DNA of 64,000 nucleotides from Malaciobacter mytili LMG 24559 (GTDB taxonomy: Bacteria; Campylobacterota; Campylobacteria; Campylobacterales; Arcobacteraceae), in the NCBI RefSeq assembly GCF_003346775.1, contig NZ_CP031219.1, positions 1,240,001-1,304,000 on the forward strand, in the 5' to 3' direction. Both the position numbers and the translations under genes were made by a program. The notes below the pieces were generated by a model. That model did not search any database and was not told the DNA's origin. It saw nothing but the letters and a program-made list of their open reading frames with translations. Below, piece after piece: positions 18,122 to 28,147 of this stretch. Every line of letters begins with the position of its first letter. Within the stretch, counting starts at the first letter, position 1.

Positions 18122-18353
18122 TCTTTTTCCTTTAATTTTTTGGATTTTATCAAAAAAAATACTAATAGAATATAAATTGACATAATGTATAAGTAATTCA
18201 ACATACTTTAAGTTATAATTAAATATAATCCAATTCCATTTTTCAACCAAAAAGGAATTTTTTATAAAATATTTGTGTTTTATAAAGAGTTGGGCAGAAC
18301 CGGAAAAAAGCAAATAATCCTTATCTACATATAGATTTAAGGTTGTTTTAGCT
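18122..18353. other. Intergenic region between HIT gene and ribosomal leader
   Basis: No gene is seen. On the minus strand, ATAAAATCC (18142-18150) is a probable -10 for the HIT gene. At 18232-18259 there is a hairpin (AATTCC and TTTTT pairing with AAAAA and GGAATT) followed on the plus strand by T-rich sequence, so it looks like a terminator although no plus-strand gene precedes it. The promoter of the ribosomal operon should lie in this region; no strong consensus is obvious. Confidence 0.4.
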
Positions 18354-18359
18354 TGGCTC

Positions 18360-18402
18360 CGCCGATTTTATCACAATATTGTGATATGAAAAATCGGGGC
18401 GA
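18360..18402 (+). ncRNA. Leader hairpin 1 upstream of rpmJ
   Basis: Outer arms CGCC-GATTTT (18360-18369) and AAAATC-GGGGCG (18390-18401) pair with a two-G bulge. They enclose a perfect 16-nt palindrome ATCACAATATTGTGAT at 18370-18385. The stem is strongly supported by complementarity. Its role (leader regulation or protein binding site) is inferred from its position before the alpha operon. Confidence 0.55.
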
Positions 18403-18472
18403 ACTACAAAAAAGTTAGTGCAATGCACTCTTTTGAGAAAGCAAATTTGCTTTTTTCAGTGTAGTTCTTCCC
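18396..18472 (+). ncRNA. Three-way-junction leader RNA upstream of rpmJ
   Basis: A closing stem GAACTACA (18401-18408) with TGTAGTTC (18460-18467), extendable by GGG/CCC, encloses two hairpins: AGTGC/GCACT at 18417-18429 and AAAGCAAA/TTTGCTTT at 18438-18453, the latter followed by T-rich sequence. The element ends about 43 nt before the rpmJ ATG. The layout resembles ribosomal-protein leader regulators; S4, encoded downstream, is a natural candidate ligand, but this is inference. Confidence 0.55.
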
Positions 18473-18514
18473 TGTTGTAAAGTGGTAAATAACACAAAAA
18501 AGAGGACAAGACTT

Positions 18515-18628
18515 ATGAAAGTAAGAGCTTCAGTTAAAAAAATGTGTGATAAATGTAAAGTTATCAAAAGAAAAGGGATCGTAAGAGTAATTTGCGATAA
18601 CAAAAAACACAAACAAAGACAAGGATAA
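18515..18628 (+). CDS. rpmJ: 50S ribosomal protein L36
   Basis: A 37-residue protein that is easily missed because of its size. The zinc-ribbon ligands are retained (C11, C14, C27, H32) in [14 protein letters not shown] and [23 protein letters not shown] before the ATG serves as Shine-Dalgarno. It heads the alpha operon, immediately behind the structured leader and 6 nt ahead of rpsM. infA and secY, which often precede rpmJ, are not present here. Confidence 0.97.
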   Translation: MKVRASVKKMCDKCKVIKRKGIVRVICDNKKHKQRQG

Positions 18629-18634
18629 AAAAAC

Positions 18635-19003
18635 ATGGCTAGAATTGCAGGTGTTGATTTACCAAATAAAAAAAGAATGGAGTATGCATTAACATACATT
18701 TATGGTATTGGTTTACATAACTCTAGATTAATCTTAGATGCGGTTGGGATTGATTACAATAAAAGAGCTTTTGAATTAACAGAAGACGAAGCAGCAGCTA
18801 TTAGAAAAGAAATCCAAGAAAACTACATGGTAGAAGGGGATTTAAGAAAAAAAGTTGCTATGGATATTAAAGCTTTAATGGATTTAGGTTCATACAGAGG
18901 TTTAAGACATAGAAAAGGTTTACCTTGTAGAGGGCAAAAGACTAAAACTAATGCTAGAACTAGAAAAGGTAAAAAGAGAACTGTTGGTGCAGCAACTAAG
19001 TAA
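18635..19003 (+). CDS. rpsM: 30S ribosomal protein S13
   Basis: 122-residue S13, located in the head of the 30S subunit and contacting the P-site tRNA and 50S bridge. The start [14 protein letters not shown], the helix-two-turn-helix region and the C-terminal basic tail with [19 protein letters not shown] and ARTRKG are all typical. Second gene of the alpha operon; 9 nt separate it from rpsK. Confidence 0.98.
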   Translation: MARIAGVDLPNKKRMEYALTYIYGIGLHNSRLILDAVGIDYNKRAFELTEDEAAAIRKEIQENYMVEGDLRKKVAMDIKALMDLGSYRGLRHRKGLPCRGQKTKTNARTRKGKKRTVGAATK

Positions 19004-19012
19004 GGATAACTG

Positions 19013-19405
19013 ATGGCAAAAAGAAAAGTAACTAGAAAAAAAATAGTAAAAAAGAATATTGCTGACGGAATCGTACACATTGCAGCAACATTCAACAATA
19101 CAATGGTAACAGTAACTGACAATGCTGGTAATGCAATTGCATGGTCAAGTGCTGGAAACTTAGGTTTCAAAGGTAGTAAAAAATCTACTCCATTCGCTGC
19201 TCAACAAGCAGTAGAAGATGCAATGACAAAAGCTATGGAACACGGAATTAAAAATGTTGGTATCAAAATCCAAGGACCAGGTTCAGGTAGAGATACAGCA
19301 GTTAAATCAGTTGGTGCTATGGATGGTATCAGAGTTACATGGTTAAAGGATGTTACACCACTACCACACAATGGTTGTAGACCTCCTAAGAGAAGAAGAG
19401 TGTAA
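19013..19405 (+). CDS. rpsK: 30S ribosomal protein S11
   Basis: 130-residue S11 of the 30S platform. Conserved stretches include [49 protein letters not shown] and the C-terminus THIP-like region [19 protein letters not shown] short alternative reading on the opposite strand is not a gene. It is 10 nt upstream of rpsD. Confidence 0.98.
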   Translation: MAKRKVTRKKIVKKNIADGIVHIAATFNNTMVTVTDNAGNAIAWSSAGNLGFKGSKKSTPFAAQQAVEDAMTKAMEHGIKNVGIKIQGPGSGRDTAVKSVGAMDGIRVTWLKDVTPLPHNGCRPPKRRRV

Positions 19406-19415
19406 GGAGTAGGTA

Positions 19416-20042
19416 ATGGCAAGATATAGAGGACCAGTAGAAAAAATCGAAAGAAGACTTGATGCAGATCTTGGACTTAAAGGTGAGAGAAGATTAGCAG
19501 GTAAAAGTGCTTTAGAAAAAAGACCATATGCTCCAGGTCAGCATGGACAAAGAAGAGCAAAAATCTCTGAGTATGGTTTACAATTAAGAGAGAAACAAAA
19601 AGCTAAATTTATGTATGGTGTTTCTGAAAAACAATTCAGAAAATACTTTAAAGAAGCTGCAAGAAGAGAAGGTAATACAGGGGCTAACCTTATTACTTTA
19701 ATTGAACAAAGATTAGATAACGTTGTATATAGAATGGGATTTGCTACAACTAGAGCAAATGCTAGACAATTTACAACTCATGGACATGTTTTAGTAGATG
19801 GGAAAAAAGTAAATGTTCCTTCTTACATTGTAAAACCTGGACAAAAAATTGAAATTAAAGAAAAATCTAAATCAAACCCACAAGTTGTTAGATCTTTAGA
19901 ATTAACAAACCAAACTGGTATTGTTGAATGGGTTGATGTAGATAAAGATAAAGTATTTGGTATTTTTACAAGAATCCCTACAAGAGAAGAAGTAGTTATT
20001 CCTGTTGAAGAAAGATTAATCGTAGAGTTATATTCTAAATAA
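19416..20042 (+). CDS. rpsD: 30S ribosomal protein S4
   Basis: 208-residue S4, an early-assembly 30S protein binding the 16S five-way junction. Seen are the N-terminal [24 protein letters not shown], and the S4 RNA-binding domain with [20 protein letters not shown] and [15 protein letters not shown]. The N-terminal zinc-binding cysteines of some S4 proteins are absent (zinc-free type). In several bacteria S4 represses its own operon through the leader RNA, relevant to the folded leader upstream of rpmJ. Confidence 0.98.
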   Translation: MARYRGPVEKIERRLDADLGLKGERRLAGKSALEKRPYAPGQHGQRRAKISEYGLQLREKQKAKFMYGVSEKQFRKYFKEAARREGNTGANLITLIEQRLDNVVYRMGFATTRANARQFTTHGHVLVDGKKVNVPSYIVKPGQKIEIKEKSKSNPQVVRSLELTNQTGIVEWVDVDKDKVFGIFTRIPTREEVVIPVEERLIVELYSK

Positions 20043-20057
20043 TAAATAAGGTAGCAT

Positions 20058-21056
20058 ATGAAAAAGTTTGCAGACACACCGTTTTTACCGACAGAAGTTG
20101 AAATAGAAGCTATCAGTGATACTGAAGCTAAAATATCAGCATATCCATTTGAGAGTGGTTTTGCAATAACTTTAGCTCACCCTTTAAGAAGACTTCTATT
20201 AAGTAGCTCAATTGGATACGCTCCAATTGCAGTGAAAATAGAAGGTGCTAATCATGAGTTTGATTCTTTAAGAGGTATGCTTGAAGATATAGCTATTTTT
20301 ATAATTAATCTTAAAAATATTAAGTTTAAAATCAATAGTGATGAAGAGCAAGTTATAGTAGAATATTCTTTTGATGGTCCAAAAGAGATTAAAGGTGCAG
20401 ATTTAGCTAACGCTGATGTTGATGTTGTTAGTCCAGATGCACATTTAGCTACAATTAATAGTGATTGTAATTTAACTTTCTCAATTATTATTCAAAAAGG
20501 TATTGGTTATGTACCTTCTGAAGATATTAGAGATATAGTTGGACCTGATTACATTCCAATTGATGCATTCTTCACACCTGTAAAAAAAGTTGTTTATGAT
20601 ATTGAAAAAATGTTAGTTGAAGATAATCCTAACTATGAAAAAGCTGTATTTACTGTACAAACAAATGGTCAAATTACACCAATTACTGCATTTAAAGAAG
20701 CAGTATCTGTTATGTACTCTCAAATGTCAGTATTTAATAAAGTTTTTGATTTATCTGAAGTAACTGTAAATGATTCTGGTGAAGAGCCAGTTGAATTAAA
20801 AGACTTAATCGTAAAAATTGATGATTTAAATTTAAGTGCTAGAAGCTTTAACTCTTTAGATAGAGCAGGATTAAAATATCTTGGTGAATTAGTACTTATG
20901 AGTGAAGTAGAAGTTAAAAATATCAAAAACTTAGGAAAAAAATCTTTTGATGAGATAGCTGAGAAATTAGATTCACTAGGTTTCCCAATTGATAATACAC
21001 TTCCAGAGAATATTGCGTCGGCTTTAAGAAGAAAGCTTGAACAATTAAAAGCATAG
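20058..21056 (+). CDS. rpoA: RNA polymerase alpha subunit
   Basis: 332-residue alpha subunit. The N-terminal domain for dimerisation and beta/beta-prime contact includes FAITLAHPLRRLLLSSSIG and GYVPSEDI. The C-terminal domain for UP-element and activator contact includes LNLSARSFNSLDRAGLKYLGELV and KNLGKKSFDEI. Length matches the family. Fifth gene of the alpha operon, 15 nt after rpsD. Confidence 0.98.
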   Translation: MKKFADTPFLPTEVEIEAISDTEAKISAYPFESGFAITLAHPLRRLLLSSSIGYAPIAVKIEGANHEFDSLRGMLEDIAIFIINLKNIKFKINSDEEQVIVEYSFDGPKEIKGADLANADVDVVSPDAHLATINSDCNLTFSIIIQKGIGYVPSEDIRDIVGPDYIPIDAFFTPVKKVVYDIEKMLVEDNPNYEKAVFTVQTNGQITPITAFKEAVSVMYSQMSVFNKVFDLSEVTVNDSGEEPVELKDLIVKIDDLNLSARSFNSLDRAGLKYLGELVLMSEVEVKNIKNLGKKSFDEIAEKLDSLGFPIDNTLPENIASALRRKLEQLKA

Positions 21057-21071
21057 TAGTAAAGGTTAAAT

Positions 21072-21425
21072 ATGAGACATAAGCACGGATATAGAAAGCT
21101 AAATAGAACTTCTTCTCATAGAAAAGCATTGTTAAAAAACTTAGCAATCGCTTTAATTGAAAGAGAAAAAATTGAAACAACAGTTCCAAAAGCTAAAGAA
21201 TTAAAAAGATATATTGAAAAATTAGTAACTGTATCAAGAAATGCTGATTTTAATACTCACAGACAAGTATTTGCAGCTTTACAAGATAAAGAAGCTACTA
21301 AAAAATTAATCAATGAAATTGCACCAAACTACGTAGGTAGAAATGGTGGATATACTTCTATTATCAAAACAAGAATTAGAAGAGGTGATGCTACACCTAT
21401 GGCATTTATCTCTTTTGTTAAATAA
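21072..21425 (+). CDS. rplQ: 50S ribosomal protein L17
   Basis: 117-residue L17 near the exit tunnel. [20 protein letters not shown], the [18 protein letters not shown] stretch and the final [12 protein letters not shown] are conserved. It is the last gene of the alpha operon, followed after about 20 nt by a clear intrinsic terminator. Confidence 0.98.
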   Translation: MRHKHGYRKLNRTSSHRKALLKNLAIALIEREKIETTVPKAKELKRYIEKLVTVSRNADFNTHRQVFAALQDKEATKKLINEIAPNYVGRNGGYTSIIKTRIRRGDATPMAFISFVK

Positions 21426-21445
21426 TTAGAAATTATTTACTTTTT

Positions 21446-21479
21446 AAGGGATAGGGGCTTTGCCTCTATCCCTTTTTTT
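21446..21479 (+). terminator. Intrinsic terminator of the alpha ribosomal operon
   Basis: AAGGGATAGGGGC pairs with GCCTCTATCCCTT around a TTT loop (one wobble/mismatch), then a run of seven T. It is the strongest G+C-rich terminator in the window. Confidence 0.9.
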
Positions 21480-21539
21480 ATTCCTAAAAAATTTTATTAT
21501 CTCCTTTTTTGCTTTACTAGAATTTAATCATTTTTTTTA

Positions 21540-21545
21540 TATAAT
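21540..21545 (+). promoter_or_regulatory. -10 box for gatA
   Basis: TATAAT after an eight-T run; the TTG start at 21589 lies 43 nt downstream, with TTTTAGGAGC as Shine-Dalgarno. Confidence 0.55.
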
Positions 21546-21588
21546 ATCGCGTAATACTATATTTGTAAACAAATTTTAGGAGCAATAA

Positions 21589-22950
21589 TTGATAACTCTA
21601 AAAGAAGCACTACAACTAAGTAGTGAGGAAATTAAAAACTTAAGAGAAGAATTAAAAACAAAGATTAAAAAGAGTAATATAGGTGCTTATGTAGAACAAT
21701 TAACAAATAGTGATATCTCAATTTCTGGTGAAGGTATTCCTATTGCTATTAAAGATAATATAAATGTTAAAAATTGGGAAATTACTTGCTCTAGTAATAT
21801 TTTAAAAGGTTATGTATCTCCTTATAATGCTACTGTTATTGAAAATCTTGAAAAAGCTGGTTTAAGTGCTTTTGGTAGAACTAATATGGATGAATTTGCA
21901 ATGGGAAGTTCAACAGAATCTTCTTGTTATGGAAAAACTTTAAATCCAGTTGATAACTCAAAAGTTCCAGGTGGAAGTAGTGGAGGTAGTGCTGCTGCTG
22001 TTGCAGGTGGGATTGCTATTGCTGCATTAGGAACAGATACAGGTGGGAGTATTAGACAACCTGCTGCTTATTGTGGTTGTGTTGGTATGAAACCAACTTA
22101 TGGAAGAGTTTCAAGATATGGAATCACTGCTTATTCATCATCTTTAGACCAATGTGGACCAATAACTCAAAATGTTGAAGATGCTGCTATTTTATATGAT
22201 ATTATTTCTGGTCATGATGTAAAAGACTCAACTTCTGCTAATATTGAATATACAAAAGTTAGTGAAAATTTAAATAGTGATAGAAAACTTACAATTGCAG
22301 TAATTGAAAACTTTATTGAACAAGCAAGTAGTGAAGTTAAAAATGGATTTAATAAAGCAGTTGAAGCATTAAAAGAGGCTGGACATACAATTGTTTATAA
22401 AAATATGGTAGATACTTCAAAAATACTTTCTTCATACTATATTGTTGCAACTGCAGAAGCTAGTGCGAATTTAAGTAGATTTGATGGTGTAAGATATGGA
22501 AATAGAAAAGGAAATGGTGGCTTAAAAGATATGTACACTCAAACAAAATCTCAAGGTTTTGGTCCTGAAGTACAAAAAAGAATTATGCTAGGAAGCTTTG
22601 TATTAAGTTCTGGATATTATGATGCTTATTATATTAAAGCTCAAAAAGTTCGACATTTAATTAAAGATGAGTATGAAGAGATTTTTAAAGAGGCAGATTT
22701 AATTTTATCTCCTGTATCTCCTACAACTGCTCCAGAATTTGGAAGCTTTAAAACTTCATTAGAGATGTATTTAAGTGATATTTATACAATTTCTATTAAC
22801 TTAGCAGGTCTTCCAGCTATCTCACTTCCTGTTGATAAAGATAATAGTGGAATGCCAGTTGGTGTTCAATTAATTGGTAAAGCATATGATGAACAAACAG
22901 TATTTGATGGTGCTTTATCTTTAGAAAAAACAGTTAACTATACAAAATAA
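21589..22950 (+). CDS. gatA: Asp-tRNA(Asn)/Glu-tRNA(Gln) amidotransferase subunit A
   Basis: 453-residue amidase subunit releasing ammonia from glutamine to convert mischarged Glu-tRNA(Gln) or Asp-tRNA(Asn). The Ser-cisSer-Lys triad is visible as K55 (AIKDNINVK), S130 (PGGSSGGS) and S154 ([10 protein letters not shown]). The start is TTG, chosen because AGGAG sits 6-8 nt upstream and the sequence begins [10 protein letters not shown]. gatB/gatC are not adjacent. Followed by guaB after 17 nt; the gatA-guaB order is also found in Campylobacter. Confidence 0.96.
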   Translation: MITLKEALQLSSEEIKNLREELKTKIKKSNIGAYVEQLTNSDISISGEGIPIAIKDNINVKNWEITCSSNILKGYVSPYNATVIENLEKAGLSAFGRTNMDEFAMGSSTESSCYGKTLNPVDNSKVPGGSSGGSAAAVAGGIAIAALGTDTGGSIRQPAAYCGCVGMKPTYGRVSRYGITAYSSSLDQCGPITQNVEDAAILYDIISGHDVKDSTSANIEYTKVSENLNSDRKLTIAVIENFIEQASSEVKNGFNKAVEALKEAGHTIVYKNMVDTSKILSSYYIVATAEASANLSRFDGVRYGNRKGNGGLKDMYTQTKSQGFGPEVQKRIMLGSFVLSSGYYDAYYIKAQKVRHLIKDEYEEIFKEADLILSPVSPTTAPEFGSFKTSLEMYLSDIYTISINLAGLPAISLPVDKDNSGMPVGVQLIGKAYDEQTVFDGALSLEKTVNYTK

Positions 22951-22967
22951 TTATAAGGGGATATTAG

Positions 22968-24413
<1,446 letters not shown>

Positions 24414-24424
24414 TATTTAATTAC

Positions 24425-24450
24425 TTTAGAGACAGTTTTCTGTCTCTAAA
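24425..24450 (+). terminator. Hairpin terminator after guaB
   Basis: TTTAGAGACAG and CTGTCTCTAAA are perfect 11-nt complements around a TTTT loop. The following T-tract is weak (TATTTAT). Confidence 0.7.
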
Positions 24451-24519
24451 TATTTATCTACTTTAACTTTTTAATCTAAAAATATTTTTTTTATATTTTA
24501 ATTGTCATTTAAATTTTGA

Positions 24520-24525
24520 TATACT
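24520..24525 (+). promoter_or_regulatory. -10 box for the polysaccharide deacetylase gene
   Basis: TATACT, placing transcription start near 24532. That is downstream of the ATG at 24527 and supports the ATG at 24554. Confidence 0.4.
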
Positions 24526-24553
24526 AATGTTTATTTATAAAAAAGTGAGTTTT

Positions 24554-25465
24554 ATGAAAAAACTTAGTATTTCAACTATATTTATCTTAGGCTTTTTTTT
24601 CAATCTTTTTGCAAATGAATTAGAGCAAATAACTAATTATCAAGTTCTAAATAAATCAATAATCAATAAAGGTATATCTTATACTATCTTGCGCTCTTTT
24701 AGTAAAAATTTAAATAAATATTTTTTAATTGTAGATGAAACTACTTTACATACAAAAGTTGTAAATGCCTCAAGTTTAAAAATAAGTGAACCAAGTATTA
24801 AACAAACCAAATATAAAAAGCTTTTAAAGCAGTATTCAAAAGAGCCTTTTACTTTACAAAACTATGGTTTAAAACATATTAATTCAAACTATATTTATCT
24901 TACTGCTGATTTATGTCCTTCTTCAAAATATGGATATGAAAAAGAGTTTATTAATGCTCTTATTTCTAGGCATAAAAAGGCAGTTCCTATTACATTTTTT
25001 ATTTCTGGACTTTGGATAGAAAAACATAAAAATGAGTTTTTAGAGCTAATCTCTTATCAAAAAGAAAATAAACTAGATATTACTTGGGCAAATCATACTT
25101 TTACTCACTATTATAATCCTAAAGAACCCCTTGAAAGAAACTTCTTATTATCAAAAAATAAAGATATAACTAATGAAATATTAGAACTTGAAAAGTTGCT
25201 TTTAACTTATAATATAACCCCTTCTATTTTATTTAGATTTCCCGGATTAGTATCAAATAAACAAACTGCTTTAATAGTAAATAGTTTTGGTTTAATACCT
25301 GTTGGAAGCGATACTTGGCTTGCAAAAGATGAAAAGATTAATAAAGGAAGTATTATATTAATTCATGCTAATAAAAATGAACCAAAAGGAATAGAAATTG
25401 CCAAAAAATCACTACTTGAAAATAATAATTTTTCTCTTCATAATATATTAGATAATTTAAAATAA
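24554..25465 (+). CDS. Exported polysaccharide deacetylase-family protein
   Basis: 303 residues with a signal peptide (about 1-20, FFFNLFANE). The C-terminal half carries the NodB-like motifs: TADLCPSS (catalytic Asp), WANHTFTHYY (metal His pair), FRFPG and a late ILIHAN. Members remove N- or O-acetyl groups from extracellular glycans or peptidoglycan; the target here is unknown. Start at 24554 was preferred over 24527 because it gives a standard signal peptide, has GTGAG upstream and lies after the -10. The first ~110 residues have no recognised domain. Confidence 0.78.
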   Translation: MKKLSISTIFILGFFFNLFANELEQITNYQVLNKSIINKGISYTILRSFSKNLNKYFLIVDETTLHTKVVNASSLKISEPSIKQTKYKKLLKQYSKEPFTLQNYGLKHINSNYIYLTADLCPSSKYGYEKEFINALISRHKKAVPITFFISGLWIEKHKNEFLELISYQKENKLDITWANHTFTHYYNPKEPLERNFLLSKNKDITNEILELEKLLLTYNITPSILFRFPGLVSNKQTALIVNSFGLIPVGSDTWLAKDEKINKGSIILIHANKNEPKGIEIAKKSLLENNNFSLHNILDNLK

Positions 25466-25490
25466 AAATCTTTAATTAAGTTAATTAGTA

Positions 25491-25496
25491 TATAAT
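25491..25496 (+). promoter_or_regulatory. -10 box for the LOG-family gene
   Basis: TATAAT in TAGTATATAATTTACAC; the leader contains AAGGA (25521-25525), 9 nt before ATG 25535. Confidence 0.5.
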
Positions 25497-25534
25497 TTAC
25501 ACTTTATTTGAAAAAATTAAAAGGAATAATAATT

Positions 25535-26092
25535 ATGAAAATAGCAGTTTTTTGTGGTTCAAGTATGGGAAATAATATAAAATATTTAAATGCTACAAAA
25601 GCTTTAGGAAAATTTTTTGCTCAAAATAATATTGATGTTGTTTATGGTGGAGGAAAAGTAGGACTTATGGGTGCTATTGCTGATTCTGTTATGGAAAATG
25701 GTGGAAAAGTTTATGGGGTAATTCCAGAAAAATTAAAAAGTAAAGAGTTAGCTCATACGGGTATTACTGAACTTCATGTGGTTTCAACAATGCATGAAAG
25801 AAAAGCTATGATGGCAGAACTTGCTGATGCTTTTGTTACACTTCCTGGTGGTGCAGGTACTTTAGAAGAGATATTTGAAGCTTGGACTTGGGCACAACTT
25901 GGTTATCATAATAAACCTTGTGCTTTTTATAATGTTGATGGTTTTTATGATAAATTATTTGAATTGATTAATAATATGTGTGAATGTGAATTTTTAAAGC
26001 CTGAATACTCTAATATGCTTATAAAAACAGATAATAAAGAGGAATTATTGGAAGCTATTAAAAATTATAAAGCTCCTTTAAATAAGTGGTAA
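25535..26092 (+). CDS. LOG-family (TIGR00730) nucleotide 5'-monophosphate phosphoribohydrolase
   Basis: 185-residue Rossmann-fold protein with the LOG signature PGGAGTLEEIFEAWTW near residue 105 and VYGGGKVGLMG near residue 37. Family members cleave the base from nucleoside monophosphates, including cytokinin-type ribotides, and are widespread in bacteria. ATG 25535 with AAGGA is preferred to a TTG at 25508. The 3' end enters a palindromic terminator shared with the converging SocA-like gene. Confidence 0.87.
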   Translation: MKIAVFCGSSMGNNIKYLNATKALGKFFAQNNIDVVYGGGKVGLMGAIADSVMENGGKVYGVIPEKLKSKELAHTGITELHVVSTMHERKAMMAELADAFVTLPGGAGTLEEIFEAWTWAQLGYHNKPCAFYNVDGFYDKLFELINNMCECEFLKPEYSNMLIKTDNKEELLEAIKNYKAPLNKW

Positions 26093-26116
26093 TAAAAGAG
26101 TTTTTAACTCTTTTAT
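26092..26116. terminator. Palindromic bidirectional terminator, LOG/SocA-like genes
   Basis: Perfect 11-nt arms (26092-26102 and 26106-26116) around TTT, containing the stop codon end of each converging gene. Confidence 0.75.
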
Positions 26117-26601
26117 ATAATTATTTCACCCTTTGGTGTCTTTCTAACTTCTTCTATTTGAAATGTGGCATTTGCTATATTTCTTGTAGTTGTATCAAAA
26201 TATGTTTCTACAATTTTATGTATAGTTTTCATTTCATCTTTTGTAAATAAAGTTTCATCAAACTCTTCTTCCATTTTTAAAAATCTAAGTTCAATAAATT
26301 TTTCTTTTTCTTCCACTTCAATATCTAAATAATCAAGTAATTCTTGAATAAGATATAATCTTTCATCCTCTTCTTCTAAATCTTCACCATTTGCAATAAT
26401 ATCAAAAATTTCACCTAGAACTTTTGGTTCAGGGTTTCTTGAACTTTTTATATATTCCTCACCAAAAATCTTTTTACCACAAAATTTTAGATGATTAAAA
26501 TCCATTAAAAACAACATAATAGATAGTTTTTTATCATTTAAATGTTTTACTTGTTTATGTAACATATAAAGTATAACATTTGCAACTTTTGTTATATCCA
26601 T
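26113..26601 (-). CDS. Panacea (SocA/DUF4065) domain protein
   Basis: 162 residues. The N-terminal ~70 residues match the Panacea/SocA pattern (VANVILYMLHK, KLSIMLFLMDFNHLKFCGKKIFGEEYIK, PEPKVLGEIFD). Panacea domains occur in type II antitoxins, in phage-related proteins and in SocA, a proteolysis adaptor. The C-terminal half is acidic and helical. No toxin-sized partner lies beside it; the neighbours are LOG and AcpH genes. Whether it is an antitoxin relic or a housekeeping adaptor is open. AAAGGA precedes the ATG. Confidence 0.7.
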   Translation of the reverse strand: MDITKVANVILYMLHKQVKHLNDKKLSIMLFLMDFNHLKFCGKKIFGEEYIKSSRNPEPKVLGEIFDIIANGEDLEEEDERLYLIQELLDYLDIEVEEKEKFIELRFLKMEEEFDETLFTKDEMKTIHKIVETYFDTTTRNIANATFQIEEVRKTPKGEIII

Positions 26602-26656
26602 ATTAAAAAATCCTTTAAATATTTAGCGAAGTATAACAAAATTAAACATAAAGATA

Positions 26657-27271
26657 TTAAATCTTCCAATGGCTTAATTTTGATTTATCTACATTTTCTC
26701 TAACAGTATTACATAATTGAGGGAAAAACTCTAAAAAATCTTTTTCAAGATTCTCAATATTTGTTGATACAATATTAAAATAATTTATTGTTTTATCTCT
26801 TAAAAGAAGTCTTTTTGAGATTCTTTTATCTACTCTTTCAAAGGTTTTGTATAAGTCTTCTAAAGAGTTATATTTATTTAGTAAATCAAACTCAATTAAT
26901 CTTTTTAAATAAGTTTGTGCATTTAAAGGAAGAGTTGGAAGATTTGACATTGCTTGTTTATAAAATTCATTTAAAAATAACTCTTTGGAAATATTTGAAA
27001 AGTTTTGCCAATTTTTTGTTAATAAATAATCATAAGTAAGATCAACTACTACTGCTTTTAATAAACCTTTTTTTCCAAGTCTTTCTTTGCTAGATTTAAA
27101 AAGTATGTGGGAGTCTGTATAAGAGTCTATAAGTTTATGAATTCTCATACCTTTTTGTAAAGAAATACTTGCCCCTTCCCAAACTCTACCTTTTAGTGGA
27201 TCTGCAAGATAATTTCCAATTTGAAAATCAATATTTTTTTCAGAAAGAAAGATATGAGCTAGCCAATTCAT
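26657..27271 (-). CDS. acpH: Acyl carrier protein phosphodiesterase (AcpH/DUF479 family)
   Basis: 204 residues of the AcpH family, which removes the 4'-phosphopantetheine arm from acyl carrier protein using a metal-dependent HD-like fold. Seen are MNWLAHIFLS, IGNYLADPLKGR, HKLIDSYTDSH and VVDLTYDYLLTKNW. The AcpH name follows family homology; activity is not shown for this phylum. It begins 16 nt after the small acidic gene at 27288-27539 and probably shares its transcript. Confidence 0.8.
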   Translation of the reverse strand: MNWLAHIFLSEKNIDFQIGNYLADPLKGRVWEGASISLQKGMRIHKLIDSYTDSHILFKSSKERLGKKGLLKAVVVDLTYDYLLTKNWQNFSNISKELFLNEFYKQAMSNLPTLPLNAQTYLKRLIEFDLLNKYNSLEDLYKTFERVDKRISKRLLLRDKTINYFNIVSTNIENLEKDFLEFFPQLCNTVRENVDKSKLSHWKI

Positions 27272-27287
27272 ATATTATATTTAATGA

Positions 27288-27539
27288 TTAAAAATCATCT
27301 TCATTTTTCATATTTTCTAAAGCAGCTAATATATCTTCAGCTTGTTGTATTGATAATTTATCTTCTTCAATAGCTTTTAAAGTTTCATCAAAATATCTTT
27401 TTAAATCTTTTAAATATTGAAGTTCTTCTTTATCTTCTTCTGTAGTTACTTGGTCTTCTACTTCTTCTATACTCTCTATAAGCTCTACTAGTACATCATT
27501 TTCAAGTAATTGTTTTAATTCTTCTATTTTAGAATTCAA
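27288..27539 (-). CDS. Small acidic coiled-coil protein, function unknown
   Basis: 83 residues, highly acidic, predicted almost wholly helical with heptad-like pattern (IEELKQLLENDVLVELIES). The start is TTG, with AAGGAT about 5 nt upstream. No recognised domain. It is upstream of acpH in the same direction and downstream of a CopD-like gene. Its reading frame and Shine-Dalgarno make it a likely real gene. Confidence 0.6.
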   Translation of the reverse strand: MNSKIEELKQLLENDVLVELIESIEEVEDQVTTEEDKEELQYLKDLKRYFDETLKAIEEDKLSIQQAEDILAALENMKNEDDF

Positions 27540-27581
27540 TTTATATCCTTATGTTTTTTTACATAGTATAGCTAAAATTTA

Positions 27582-28013
27582 TTAAACCCAAAACATAATC
27601 TTTGCTAAAATAGTGATAATAATAGTTAAACAAAAAGCAAATAAATGAAAATGTTTCATTATTTTAAAAGGTTCTTTTTTCCTTATTTTGCAACTAAGAG
27701 AGTAAAGTATTCCTAAAGCTATAATCAATACTAAAAAGAATTTTACTAAAAGTAAAATTTGTAAGTTAGTCTCTATATAACCTAAAGATGAATTAATATA
27801 TTTTGAAAACATATATCCACCACTAAGTATTAATAACAGCACAGAAAAAGGATAGATTTTAACTGCTTTATTATATATAGGTTTTTTTATCTCTTGTGCA
27901 TTCTCATATTTACTATCTAAAGCTTTAATTACAAATATATCTGCAAATAAAAATCCTATAAAGATAATTGCACAAAAAAGATGAATTAAAAGCATAATAT
28001 TATATATTTGCAT
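27582..28013 (-). CDS. CopD-like four-helix membrane protein
   Basis: 143 residues with four predicted membrane segments (about 5-25, 49-67, 83-105, 121-141). Conserved-looking His residues lie in the first (LIHLF) and fourth (MKHFHLFAF) segments, as in the small CopD/haem-type membrane proteins of this phylum. The function in copper or haem handling is inference. AAGGAG lies 6-7 nt before the ATG. Confidence 0.65.
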   Translation of the reverse strand: MQIYNIMLLIHLFCAIIFIGFLFADIFVIKALDSKYENAQEIKKPIYNKAVKIYPFSVLLLILSGGYMFSKYINSSLGYIETNLQILLLVKFFLVLIIALGILYSLSCKIRKKEPFKIMKHFHLFAFCLTIIITILAKIMFWV

Positions 28014-28110
28014 TTTTTCTCCTTATTAATTTTGATAATTATATTCAAAAAAATAAGAAGTTTATTTGATTGAAATCAATATTATTTTAAATAATAAAGA
28101 AGAAAATAGC

Positions 28111-28116
28111 TATAAT
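28111..28116 (+). promoter_or_regulatory. -10 box for the YwqK-like gene
   Basis: TATAAT within TAGCTATAATCCC, 32 nt before the ATG at 28148. Confidence 0.5.
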
Positions 28117-28147
28117 CCCAATAATTTGATAATCTTTTAGGAAAAAA

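Noticed and set aside
17756-18313. Longer version of the HIT protein (185 residues)
   Set aside because: The extra N-terminus passes through the likely promoter and lacks family similarity; ATG 18121 has a Shine-Dalgarno.
18290-18322. Sequence GGGCAGAACCGGAAAAAAGCA, reminiscent of the SRP RNA apical loop
   Set aside because: The bases that should pair around the GGAA tetraloop do not (ACC against AAA), and no long enclosing helix was found.
18386-18418. Ten-codon ORF (MKNRGELQKS) inside the ribosomal leader
   Set aside because: It lies within the hairpin and has no Shine-Dalgarno; probably chance.
18415-18699. Minus-strand ORF over rpmJ
   Set aside because: Antisense shadow of rpmJ/rpsM with hydrophobic low-complexity product.
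26657-27539. Toxin partner for the SocA-like gene
   Set aside because: The neighbours match AcpH and a small acidic coiled-coil protein upstream of it, neither toxin-like.
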